Source: JBBAAP01 sp043808305 (GTDB lineage Bacteria; Planctomycetota; MHYJ01; JACQXL01). Taken from it: DNA of 64,000 nt. The notes beneath the pieces were generated by a model. That model was not told where the DNA came from, did no database searches, and saw nothing but the letters and a program-made list of their open reading frames with translations. The stretch spans positions 12,795-76,794 of the forward strand of contig JAZDFB010000123.1 in the NCBI GenBank assembly GCA_043808305.1, given 5' to 3'. The translations under genes and the position numbers were made by a program. Below, piece by piece: positions 28,645-35,883 of the stretch; the first letter of the stretch is position 1; every line of letters starts with the position of its first letter.

Positions 28645-31218
28645 TCACTGTCCAATTTTGGTTGGGGTCAATCTATTAGTAGTTGTCCCATCGCCTAATT
28701 GACCCGTGCTATTACATCCCCAGGCATAGAGTGAGCCGTCGGTCTTGAGTCCGATGGTGTATCTAAAACCAGCGGCAATGGCTGACCAGTTGGCCGCAGT
28801 ACCAATGTGGGTCGGGGTCCAGCTACCATTTAATGTTCCATCACCCAATGCACCACCGTTCCCGTCGCCCCAGGCCCAGAGAGAACCATCGGTCTTTATG
28901 GCGATGGTGTGAGAGGCACCACAAGCAATTTTAGCCCCAGCCCAGCCTGTAGCACTGATAAGGGTCGGGGTATATCTATCAGTTAGTGACCCATCACCTA
29001 ATTGACCAGAATAGTTCTTTCCCCAAGCATAGAGAGAGCCGTTGGTCTTTATGGCAACGGTGTGGCTCTCTCCACAAGCAATGGTCGCCCCCAGCCAGCC
29101 TGTTGCGCTGATAAGTTTTGGGATGTGGCTCTGATTATTTGTTGTCCCGTCGCCGAATTCACCATACTGGTCATTAACTCCCCAGGCCCAGAGAGAACCA
29201 TCGGTCTTTATGGCGATGGTGTGAGAGGCAGCACAGGCAATTTTAGCCCCGGCCCAACCTGTAGCGCTGATAAGCGTCGGAGTATTTTTAAGATTGCCAT
29301 AGCCACTTGTCCCATCGCCTAATTGACCATTGTCATTATTACCCCAGGCCCAGAGCGAACCATCAGCCTTTATGGCAATGGTCTGGTTATCTCCACAGGC
29401 AATGGTCGCTCCAGCCCAGCCTGTAGCACTGATAAGAGTCGGGGTATGTTTATCCGTATTGGTTCCATCGCCTAATTGACCCGCGATGTTATCTCCCCAA
29501 GCCCAGATAGAACCATCGGTCTTCAGGGCAATAGTATAGCCATCATGGTTGCCATTCCAGCCCCCGGCGGCAATGGCTGACCAGTTGGTCTCAGTACCAA
29601 TACGGGTCGGGACATTCTTATCTGCAGTTGTCCCATCACCTAATTGACCATATCCATTACTTCCCCAAGCCCAGAGTGAACTGTCGGTCTTGATGGCTAA
29701 GGTGTGAAACGGACCAACAGCCACCTGCGCCCAACGGGTAGTATCACCAGAAGTTTCATTAGGATATGAACTATTACCAGTAGAGTTATAAGCCCTGATG
29801 CGGTAATAATAAATGGTATTTATAGTAAGTCCTGTATTGGTATAAGCGGTTGTATTTGCAGTAACGGTAATAATCTGGGCGTAGGTTCCGCCTGAGCCAG
29901 TTTTCTGTTCTATCTTAAAACCGTCTTCAGCATTAGAATTATCTACCCAGGTTAGAGCTATCGCGGTAGACGAAAGAACCAACGCATTTAGAGATAAAGG
30001 AGTATTAAGTAGAGTAATTGATGATGATTCATTAGAATAGGCGCTATCATCATTTCCGTTATACGCCCTTACGCGATAGTAATAAGTGGTGTTTTCTGCC
30101 AAACCGGTATTGGAATATGCGCTGACATTAGCGCCGACAGTAGCAATCTGTGAGTATGTACCAATTGAACCAGTCTTACACTCTATCTTGAATCCACTCT
30201 CATTGCCAGAGTTATCCGTCCAAGCCAAATCTATTTGGGATGACGATACCACTGTTGCTGTAAGATTAGTAGGTTCGTTAAGGGGTATAACATCTGACGC
30301 CTCGTTGGAATATGCGGAATTGGTATTTGCATTATACGCCCGCACTCTATAATAATAGGTCGCACCGTCTACCAAACCAGTATTAGAATATGCACTAATA
30401 TTAGCGTTGACAGTAGCAATCTGGCTATAGGTTCCGCCTAAACCAGTCTTGCGCTCTATTTTATAACCGGTTTCATTATCGGTGTTATCTGTCCAAGTAA
30501 GGTTAATCTGGGACGAGGAAATAACCGCAACATTCAGCGATGACGGTGGAGTTAGTGTTGTTGTGGCGGATATTACGTTTGTATAGGCGGTTTCCTCTGC
30601 TGATTTATACGCCTTAACCCGATAAGAATAAACGGTTCCTTCAATTAATCCGGTATCGGAATAGGTATTGATATTCGCGCCGACGGTTGCGATAAGGCTG
30701 TAACCACTGCCGGAATCGCGCTCTATTTTATAGCCGTCCTCTGACAGAGAGTTATCAATCCAGGAAATATTAATCTGGATTGCTAATACAGATGTTGTAT
30801 TTAATGCCGATGGTGCGCTAAACGGTATGTCAGCTGATGCCTCGTTGGAATACGTACTATAGCCGTTGGCATTATAAGCCCGGACCCGATAATAGTATGT
30901 TGATCCATCCATTACATTATCAGAATAACTTTGGGTATTGGCAGCGACACTGGTAATCTCAGCATAAGTCCCGCTTGCATCGGTTTTACGTTCTATTTTG
31001 AATGACTCTTCGTTATTAGAATTATCATTCCAGGACAGATTGATACCGGTAGCCGATATTGCGGTAGCGGCTAATCCCGTAGCCGCATTATTAGGAAGTA
31101 CCCCGCTGCTGCCGCTTGAGTCGCCGCCGCCCCCGCCGCCGCAACCGCCGTAATTGAAACTCGTTACATAAACTACAAATGCCAGAACCACAATAAACCA
31201 CAATATTCTCTTTTTCAT
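28645..31218 (-). CDS. Secreted protein: five FN3 domains plus seven RCC1-type propeller repeats
   Basis: 857 aa. The signal peptide MKKRILWFIVVLAFVVYVTS is followed by FNYGGCGGGG, where the Cys could be lipidated although the lipobox is poor. Five FN3 domains (~48-485) each carry SYxNTGL-type turns and YYYR(V/I)RAYN. Seven RCC1-like repeats follow, each with IKTDGSLWAWG then GQLGDGT, enough to close a seven-bladed beta-propeller. The start at 31218 is set by AAGGAGA upstream. It is divergent from an XRE regulator gene at 31402. The gene at 52365 has nearly the same signal peptide and the same arrangement. It is probably a surface sensor or adhesin; the ligand is unknown. Confidence 0.88.
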   Translation of the reverse strand: MKKRILWFIVVLAFVVYVTSFNYGGCGGGGGGDSSGSSGVLPNNAATGLAATAISATGINLSWNDNSNNEESFKIERKTDASGTYAEITSVAANTQSYSDNVMDGSTYYYRVRAYNANGYSTYSNEASADIPFSAPSALNTTSVLAIQINISWIDNSLSEDGYKIERDSGSGYSLIATVGANINTYSDTGLIEGTVYSYRVKAYKSAEETAYTNVISATTTLTPPSSLNVAVISSSQINLTWTDNTDNETGYKIERKTGLGGTYSQIATVNANISAYSNTGLVDGATYYYRVRAYNANTNSAYSNEASDVIPLNEPTNLTATVVSSSQIDLAWTDNSGNESGFKIECKTGSIGTYSQIATVGANVSAYSNTGLAENTTYYYRVRAYNGNDDSAYSNESSSITLLNTPLSLNALVLSSTAIALTWVDNSNAEDGFKIEQKTGSGGTYAQIITVTANTTAYTNTGLTINTIYYYRIRAYNSTGNSSYPNETSGDTTRWAQVAVGPFHTLAIKTDSSLWAWGSNGYGQLGDGTTADKNVPTRIGTETNWSAIAAGGWNGNHDGYTIALKTDGSIWAWGDNIAGQLGDGTNTDKHTPTLISATGWAGATIACGDNQTIAIKADGSLWAWGNNDNGQLGDGTSGYGNLKNTPTLISATGWAGAKIACAASHTIAIKTDGSLWAWGVNDQYGEFGDGTTNNQSHIPKLISATGWLGATIACGESHTVAIKTNGSLYAWGKNYSGQLGDGSLTDRYTPTLISATGWAGAKIACGASHTIAIKTDGSLWAWGDGNGGALGDGTLNGSWTPTHIGTAANWSAIAAGFRYTIGLKTDGSLYAWGCNSTGQLGDGTTTNRLTPTKIGQ

Positions 31219-31261
31219 ATTATTCTCCTTGGGGGTATGTTCCTCTCTCCCCCTACCCCCA

Positions 31262-31290
31262 ATTAATCTATTCCGGCTAAATTCTGTCAA
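31262..31290 (-). promoter_or_regulatory. Promoter of the RCC1 surface gene
   Basis: On the minus strand TTGACA (31290-31285), 17-bp spacer, ATTAAT (31267-31262), then a leader with G5-TA-G5 and CCCCC before the AAGGAG site. GCTTGACA and a G-rich leader are also found before the paralogous gene at 52365. An AT-rich inverted repeat TTTAAT-GA-ATTAAA lies at 31319-31332. Confidence 0.55.
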
Positions 31291-31401
31291 GCTATATATA
31301 TAATAAAATACATAATATTTTAATGAATTAAATTACACATTAAATTCACCTGAAATAAGGGATTTTAGCGCAAAAGGGTATTAGAAAGGGGGTAAATAAG
31401 T

Positions 31402-31764
31402 ATGACAGAAGTTGTAAAATTTACCGAGTTATTAGGCAGGCGCATCAGGGCAATCCGCAAGGAAATGAAGCTCAAGCGGGCTGAATTCGCCCGCCTGGTC
31501 GGGATGTCTATGGAGGCTATCGGCCTAATAGAGCGAGGCGAGGTCGCGCCGCGTATAGATACCCTTCATAAAATAGCCGTCAGCCTCAATATCCCGCTGG
31601 CCAAACTGCTTGATTTAGGCAAGGATATCGCCCCAAAATTTACCAGCGGCGCGCTTTCGTCATTCAACCTTTACCTTAAAACCAAATCTCCGGAGCAGGT
31701 TAAGATGATTCGCAACATTGCCCAGAATATCTTTGACCATACCACCCCATCCCGGAAGAAATAA
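31402..31764 (+). CDS. XRE-family HTH regulator, paired with the RCC1 surface gene
   Basis: 120 aa. The HTH lies at ~11-66: RRIRAIRKEMKLKRAEFARL, then VGMSMEAIGLIERGEVAPR and LHKIAVSLNIPLAKLL. The C-terminal tail ends IRNIAQNIFDHTTPSRKK, matching IRNIAQNIFDHTISSRKK in the regulator at 51766-52134. It is divergent from the surface gene 28645-31218, with 183 bp between the starts. It probably represses or activates that gene and itself. GAAAGGGGGT precedes the ATG. Confidence 0.88.
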   Translation: MTEVVKFTELLGRRIRAIRKEMKLKRAEFARLVGMSMEAIGLIERGEVAPRIDTLHKIAVSLNIPLAKLLDLGKDIAPKFTSGALSSFNLYLKTKSPEQVKMIRNIAQNIFDHTTPSRKK

Positions 31765-31805
31765 CATATCCTGATTGCATCAGTCTATAACTAACTGCCA
31801 CTAGC

Positions 31806-31879
31806 CCAGTGCAAATATCACTAAGCCTGTTTTTTGCACTGGATAACGTGGCAGTACGTCGCTATGCTCCTACTGCCAC
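31806..31879. repeat. Two intergenic hairpins, one of the 16-nt-loop family
   Basis: CCAGTGCAAA (31806-31815) pairs with TTTGCACTGG (31833-31842). GTGGCAGT (31848-31855) pairs with ACTGCCAC (31872-31879) around the 16-nt loop ACGTCGCTATGCTCCT. Confidence 0.75.
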
Positions 31880-31888
31880 TAACTTTTC

Positions 31889-31917
31889 TTGACACCGGCA
31901 TAAAATTATGCTACAAA
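31889..31917 (+). promoter_or_regulatory. Rubredoxin promoter
   Basis: TTGACA (31889-31894), 17-bp spacer, TACAAA (31912-31917) with TG two bases before (extended -10). The predicted start is about 6 nt before the rubredoxin ATG, leaving almost no leader. Confidence 0.75.
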
Positions 31918-31928
31918 CTAAATATCTT

Positions 31929-32087
31929 ATGGCAAAATGGCAATGCAAAACCTGCGGATATGTTTATGACCCGGCCCAAGGCGACACGGACCATAATATC
32001 GGGCCGGGTACGCCATTCGAAAGCTTGCCCAATGACTGGGTCTGCCCGGTGTGCGGCTCGGCTAAGGACCAATTCGAAAAGTTATAG
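31929..32087 (+). CDS. Rubredoxin
   Basis: 52 aa, the classical rubredoxin length. Two knuckles, CKTCGYVYD and CPVCGSAKDQFE, supply four Cys ligands for one iron; DPAQGD and LPNDWVCP are family landmarks. It is a small electron carrier, commonly feeding rubrerythrins or superoxide reductase in anaerobes. There is no Shine-Dalgarno site and the promoter predicts a near-leaderless message. It is followed by a rubredoxin-like gene and a ferritin-like gene, a plausible oxygen-defence group. Confidence 0.96.
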   Translation: MAKWQCKTCGYVYDPAQGDTDHNIGPGTPFESLPNDWVCPVCGSAKDQFEKL

Positions 32088-32199
32088 CCACGAAGGCACA
32101 AAGGAAATAATAACTTATTCATCAACTGCCGAAGTATAATTCTTAGCGACTTAGTGTCTTAGTGGCAAGTTTTATACTTTATAGAAAGGGGTAACCGGT

Positions 32200-32535
32200 A
32201 TGAAGAAATGGGTTTGTGGGACCTGCGGTTATGTCTGGGATGGCGAGAACCCGCCGGATAAATGCCCTAAGTGCGGCGCCACCAAGGATAAGTTCAGCTT
32301 GATACCGGATGATAAGGCAAAACTGATTGACCGGTCGCGCCTGACTAACGACCTGCATATAAAAATAGAAACCAGGCTGAACAAGATCATCAAGCTGACC
32401 GACAAAGGCATTAATGATAACCTTGACCCCGGATGTGTCCTGATATTCAACCAGCTCAAGACCGACGCGACCTTTGCCAAACAAAAGATTAAAGCCGAAA
32501 TCCAGGGCCATATCAGCAAGGGTAAATGGGGTTAG
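32200..32535 (+). CDS. Rubredoxin-like domain protein
   Basis: 111 aa. The N-terminal ~40 residues form a shortened rubredoxin-type fold: WVCGTCGYVWDGENPPDKCPKCGATKDKF in outline, CxxC...CxxC. The C-terminal ~65 residues are helical (LTNDLHIKIETRLNKIIKLT; FAKQKIKAEIQGHISKG) and carry no ferritin ligands. It is likely an electron-transfer or iron-binding partner of the nearby ferritin-like protein. GAAAGGGGTAACC precedes the start. Confidence 0.82.
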   Translation: MKKWVCGTCGYVWDGENPPDKCPKCGATKDKFSLIPDDKAKLIDRSRLTNDLHIKIETRLNKIIKLTDKGINDNLDPGCVLIFNQLKTDATFAKQKIKAEIQGHISKGKWG

Positions 32536-32567
32536 AACTAATACGGATTGTGAATAAATGAATTTAT

Positions 32568-32660
32568 CCCGTCAAGCTGAGCTTGCGGGATCTCCCGTTG
32601 AGTAGAAGCGGGATAAGGGACACTAACTCGATGAGCTCGAAGTGTCCCTTATCCCGCTTC
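32568..32660. repeat. Hairpin cluster with a perfect 20-bp stem
   Basis: CCCGTCAAGC-TGA-GCTTGCGGG (32568-32589), then GAAGCGGGATAAGGGACACT (32605-32624) pairing exactly with 32641-32660 around the 16-nt loop AACTCGATGAGCTCGA. Confidence 0.8.
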
Positions 32661-32697
32661 AGGCGGGGCTCTAACTGGCACTAAGAGAGGACAAAAT

Positions 32698-33126
32698 ATG
32701 ATAAGAAAAGCATCTCAGCAAATGGTCGATTTGCTGAACAAGGCCGTGGCCCGGGAAATGCAGGTATCAATCCAGTATATGTGGCAGCACATACTTTGGA
32801 GCGGTGTGAAACACTTCGCCGTTAAGGATACCTTCAAGGATATCGCCGTTGAGGAAATGAAGCATACCGAGCAAATCGCCGAGCGGTTGTTCTATCTGGG
32901 CGGCATGCCGACCACCAAGCCGGAACCGATATTCGTCGGCAAGACCTTAAAAGAGATGATTGCCCGCGACGTTAAGGATGAGGAGGGCGCTATCACCCTT
33001 TATAACCAGATTATCAAACAGGCTGCCAAGGAAAACGACGAGGTTACCAAGCAGTTGTTCAGGAATATCCTGAGCGACGAGGAAGACCACCACGATACCT
33101 TTATCAGCCTGCTTGAGGAGATTTAA
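32698..33126 (+). CDS. Bacterioferritin-like ferritin-family protein
   Basis: 142 aa. The four-helix ferritin pattern is visible: AVAREMQVSIQYMWQHILW, DIAVEEMKHTEQIAERLFYL (EExxH), DEEGAITLYNQIIKQAA and NILSDEEDHHDTFISLLEE (ExxH). It resembles bacterioferritin and related short ferritins that oxidise and store iron or remove peroxide. No heme Met can be assigned with confidence. Preceded by AAGAGAGGAC and by palindrome clusters. Groups with rubredoxin and rubredoxin-like genes upstream. Confidence 0.88.
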   Translation: MIRKASQQMVDLLNKAVAREMQVSIQYMWQHILWSGVKHFAVKDTFKDIAVEEMKHTEQIAERLFYLGGMPTTKPEPIFVGKTLKEMIARDVKDEEGAITLYNQIIKQAAKENDEVTKQLFRNILSDEEDHHDTFISLLEEI

Positions 33127-33166
33127 TATCTAGATTAAACTACTGAGAACTCTGAGAACACTGGAA

Positions 33167-33541
33167 TTTGGAATTAATTGTGTTTTGTCCCGACAAGCAA
33201 AGCTGTAGGGATCTTCCGCCGAAGGCGGATCCGCCTCTGGCGGAAAGTGGCACTAACTAAAATGTGCTGATGTTGGAATTTGTACTTGGGCTGTTGAAGC
33301 GAAGCGACTTACAGCCCAGTATAGTTGGCAGTAATTCGTTACACTCAAACTGCCAAACTAAGATTTGGAATTTAATTGTGTTTTGTCCCGACGGAATCCC
33401 GCATAAGTGCGGGATTTCGCTGCGGCTCAATAGTCGGGATCTCCCGTCAGAATAGACGGGATAAGAACCACTAACTCACTATGTTCGAAGTGGTTCTAAT
33501 AAGTCGCACTAACTAAAATGTGCTGATGTTGGAATTTGTAA
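33167..33541. repeat. Composite repeat block with several hairpins
   Basis: The words TTGTGTTTTGTCCCGAC and CACTAACTAAAATGTGCTGA each occur twice (about 33177/33376 and 33250/33507), so the block is a partial duplication. It contains GGGCTGT/ACAGCCC (33288-33294/33311-33317, 16-nt loop), TTGGCAGT/ACTGCCAA (33325-33332/33349-33356, 16-nt loop) and AGAACCACT/AGTGGTTCT (33464-33472/33489-33497, 16-nt loop AACTCACTATGTTCGA). No gene is seen. Confidence 0.75.
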
Positions 33542-33578
33542 TTTGGAATTTGAAATTTAAGGATTGGAGGTGATTACT

Positions 33579-33650
33579 ATGTGCGGATGTGGATGCAACA
33601 AACCTAAGGCCAAAGCTAAAGCCAAAGCCAAAAAAGGCAAGAAGAAATAA
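33579..33650 (+). CDS. 23-aa Cys/Lys-rich micropeptide
   Basis: ATG 33579 has a strong GGATTGGAGGTGA ribosome site. The peptide starts MCGCGCNKPK, with three Cys in alternating positions, and continues as Ala-Lys repeats ending KKGKKK. The Cys head could bind metal and the Lys tail nucleic acid or acidic protein; this is inference. It ends 4 bp before the korA remnant and lies in the iron/redox gene group. Confidence 0.5.
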   Translation: MCGCGCNKPKAKAKAKAKKGKKK

Positions 33651-33654
33651 CTCC

Positions 33655-33894
33655 ATGGCAGATTATTCCATACCCTGGCAGTTTGAGTGTAACGAATTGC
33701 TACCAGGTATAGTCGGCTGCAACTTCACAGGCAGCCGAACTATCAAAATAGGGGGCGAGGCAGGGCAGGGGCTTCAGAGTGTCGAGTATATCCTGGCCAA
33801 AACCTTCTGCTCTGCCGGCTATCATATTTTTACCATCCAGGATTATGAATCGCGCGTCCGGGGCGGGCATTCTTCGTTATTCCTAGCCACCTGA
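33655..33894 (+). pseudogene. Remnant of a 2-oxoacid:ferredoxin oxidoreductase subunit (korA-like) carrying a repeat insertion
   Basis: The frame starts MADYS, then reads through an inserted double-hairpin repeat (33675-33737), and resumes with IKIGGEAGQGLQSVEYILAK then FTIQDYESRVRGGHSS before stopping. GGEAGQG and IQDYESRVRGGH are hallmarks of the N-terminal gamma-type domain of KorA/PorA proteins, which normally run to several hundred residues. Only ~55 authentic residues remain, truncated at the 3' end 12 bp before the ZIP gene. It is thus a decayed gene, doubly damaged by insertion and deletion. Confidence 0.82.
33675..33737. repeat. Double-hairpin repeat inserted in the korA remnant
   Basis: CTGGCAGT/GCTACCAG (33675-33682/33699-33706) around TTGAGTGTAACGAATT, linker GTATAGT, then CGGCTGC/GCAGCCG (33714-33720/33731-33737). 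It is the reverse-orientation counterpart of 33288-33356 and 44106-44182. Confidence 0.8.
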
Positions 33895-33906
33895 TATTTA
33901 TAAATT

Positions 33907-34719
33907 ATGCTGGAAACATTCGCTTCGTTCAGCCCGATGACACAGGTCCTTATTGCCACGGCATTTACTTGGGGCATGACTGCCTTGGGCGCATCGCTGG
34001 TCTTTGTCACCAAAGGCGTCAACCGTCAATTCATGAACGGAATGCTCGGGTTCGCGGCCGGTGTAATGATTGCGGCCAGCATCTGGTCGCTGCTCGACCC
34101 GGCTATCCAAATATCGCGGGGCGGGCCTTTGCCGGCCTGGCTGCCGGCCGCCGTCGGTTTTACGGCCGGAGTTTTGGCTATAGCGTCGATTGACCGGATT
34201 CTGCCGCATCTGCATCTTGGTCTGCCCGCCGTCAAAGCCGAAGGCATCAAGACTCAATGGCGACAGAGCGTTTTGCTGATGCTGGCCATAACCCTGCATA
34301 ACTTCCCCGAAGGTCTGGCTATCGGCGTGGTCTTTGGCGGCATCGCCTCTGGTGCGCCGGCCGCCGCATTGCCCGTAGCACTGGTATTGACACTCGGGCT
34401 GGGCATCCAAAACATACCCGAAGGCATGGCCATATCATTCCCGTTGAACCGCGAAGGCATGTCGCGGTTCCGAAGCTTTTGGTATGGCCAGCTCTCGGCT
34501 TTGACCGAGCCGCTGGGCGGCGTCGTCGGCGTGATAGCCGTGGTTATGGTTCACTCCATCCTGCCCTATGCATTCGGGTTCGCGGCCGGCGCCATGATGT
34601 TCGTAGTCGTCGAAGAGCTTATCCCCGAATCACAACAGGACGACCATCCCGATATCGCCACGCTCGGCACCATGGTAGGATTCCTGGTCATGATGATACT
34701 GGATGTGGCATTCACCTAA
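33907..34719 (+). CDS. ZIP-family metal transporter
   Basis: 270 aa with about eight membrane spans. Signature helices: LAITLHNFPEGLAIGVVFG (TM4, HNxPEG), LGIQNIPEGMAISFPL (TM5, second NxPEG) and VVVEELIPESQQDDHPD. These provide the binuclear metal site of ZIP proteins, which move zinc, iron or other divalent ions. It sits 12 bp behind the korA remnant and near ferritin-like genes; iron or zinc uptake is plausible. No clear ribosome site; start ATG 33907 is fixed by the conserved N-terminal helix. Confidence 0.93.
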   Translation: MLETFASFSPMTQVLIATAFTWGMTALGASLVFVTKGVNRQFMNGMLGFAAGVMIAASIWSLLDPAIQISRGGPLPAWLPAAVGFTAGVLAIASIDRILPHLHLGLPAVKAEGIKTQWRQSVLLMLAITLHNFPEGLAIGVVFGGIASGAPAAALPVALVLTLGLGIQNIPEGMAISFPLNREGMSRFRSFWYGQLSALTEPLGGVVGVIAVVMVHSILPYAFGFAAGAMMFVVVEELIPESQQDDHPDIATLGTMVGFLVMMILDVAFT

Positions 34720-34735
34720 CATAAGCCGATTTCAC

Positions 34736-34764
34736 TTGACCCTGAATAGAATCATTGCTATAAA
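34736..34764 (+). promoter_or_regulatory. mscL promoter
   Basis: TTGACC (34736-34741), 17-bp spacer, TATAAA (34759-34764). The leader contains the hairpin CCCGTG-TATTTC-CACGGG (34816-34833), 5 nt before AAGGAG. Confidence 0.75.
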
Positions 34765-34851
34765 AAATCTCCACTTGAATCCGACATGCGAAAAGCAGGA
34801 TTAAATTATTAGCGCCCCGTGTATTTCCACGGGATGATAAGGAGTTTTATT

Positions 34852-35295
34852 ATGTTTAAAGAATTCAAAGAATTCGCTATGCGCGGGAATGTGGTCGACC
34901 TGGCCATAGGCGTAATTATCGGCGGCGCCTTCGGCAAGATTATCACCTCGCTGGTCAACGACATTGTCATGCCGCCCATCGGATTGCTTCTGGGGCAGGT
35001 GGATTTCTCCAAATTCTATGTCAATCTTTCCGGCGCCAATTACGCCACGCTCAAGGACGCCCAGGCGGCCGGCGCGCCGACCATCAACTACGGATTGTTC
35101 ATCAACAACATCGTCGACTTCCTGATAGTCGCCTTCGTGGTATTCCTGTTCATCAAGCAGATAAACCGCCTGCACCGGCCGGCGCCGGCCCCGGCCGCGC
35201 CGCCGACCAAGGAATGCGGTTATTGCTTCAGCAAGATAGATATCAAGGCCACCCGCTGCCCCAACTGCACCTCGGAACTTCCGGCAACACGTTAA
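34852..35295 (+). CDS. mscL: Large-conductance mechanosensitive channel with C-terminal zinc ribbon
   Basis: 147 aa. Starts MFKEFKEFAMRGNVVDLAIG, then VIIGGAFGKIITSLVNDIVM (TM1) and FLIVAFVVFLFIKQI (TM2), the MscL architecture. A Pro/Ala linker leads to CGYCFSKIDIKATRCPNC, a CxxC...CxxC zinc ribbon found in a subset of MscL proteins in place of the plain cytoplasmic helix. It is a pentameric emergency valve opening on osmotic downshock. ATG 34852 with AAGGAG is preferred over the earlier ATG 34819. Confidence 0.96.
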   Translation: MFKEFKEFAMRGNVVDLAIGVIIGGAFGKIITSLVNDIVMPPIGLLLGQVDFSKFYVNLSGANYATLKDAQAAGAPTINYGLFINNIVDFLIVAFVVFLFIKQINRLHRPAPAPAAPPTKECGYCFSKIDIKATRCPNCTSELPATR

Positions 35296-35413
35296 CCGAT
35301 AGTTAATAATCGTGCCCCTTCCAGCGGCGGCCTAACATCAAACGTGGCACCACTTTAATCGGCAAACACTCACTTTCAGCAAATAACATAAAACTTGCCT
35401 ATTTATTTAATAT

Positions 35414-35423
35414 ATGTTAACAT
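35414..35423. promoter_or_regulatory. Palindromic operator candidate for the MarR gene
   Basis: ATGTTAACAT, a perfect 10-bp palindrome 21 bp before the marR-type ATG, in AT-rich DNA flanked by TTAATAT and TTTAATAG. MarR proteins usually bind such sites over their own promoter. Confidence 0.4.
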
Positions 35424-35444
35424 TTAATAGATAGTATATAATAT

Positions 35445-35882
35445 ATGAAAATAGACAAAGTTACACAGGCGGCCGGCGTTTTAGCCGAATTAATCCCAGG
35501 CGTTATCAAAGGCGTGCAAATTGACTTCTTGGCCGAACAGAAAGTCACCAGCCTGCAATTATTGACTCTGGTAGCCATTTCATATTTCAAAGAATGTAAA
35601 ATGTCCCAGTTGGCCCAGAGCATGAAAATGTCCTATCCCAGGGCGACCGGGGTTGTAGATAGGCTTATTAAGTCATCCCTTGTAAAAAGACAGGCCCTGA
35701 ACACCGACAGACGAGTCGTTCTTATTTCGCTGGCGCCAAAAGGCCAGAGATTTGTCGCCGAGTTCAAGAAAATGGTCCAAGCCAGGTGGCGGCAAATTCT
35801 TATAAACCTGGAAGAAAAAGATATAGACACCTTCCTGAAACTGCTTAACAATATATCCAGAAAAATGGAGGAAAACGAATAA
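35445..35882 (+). CDS. MarR-family transcriptional regulator
   Basis: 145 aa. The winged HTH reads KMSQLAQSMKMSYPRATGVV then DRLIKSSLVKRQALNTDRRV and LISLAPKG, a typical MarR fold with the DxR wing. It leads an efflux operon: the next gene starts one base after its stop. It is likely an autorepressor relieved by a toxic ligand. No Shine-Dalgarno is visible upstream of ATG 35445. Confidence 0.92.
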   Translation: MKIDKVTQAAGVLAELIPGVIKGVQIDFLAEQKVTSLQLLTLVAISYFKECKMSQLAQSMKMSYPRATGVVDRLIKSSLVKRQALNTDRRVVLISLAPKGQRFVAEFKKMVQARWRQILINLEEKDIDTFLKLLNNISRKMEENE

Positions 35883-35883
35883 T

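Noticed and set aside
24825..31764. Complete prophage
   Set aside because: Only a fibre-like protein is present; no integrase, terminase, capsid, tail or lysis gene, and no attachment-site repeats were seen.
31848..33541. CRISPR array
   Set aside because: Repeats are hairpins of varying sequence at irregular distances, without regular spacers or cas genes.
35437..35442. Perfect TATAAT just before the marR start codon
   Set aside because: It lies two bases before the ATG, so transcription from it would start inside the gene.
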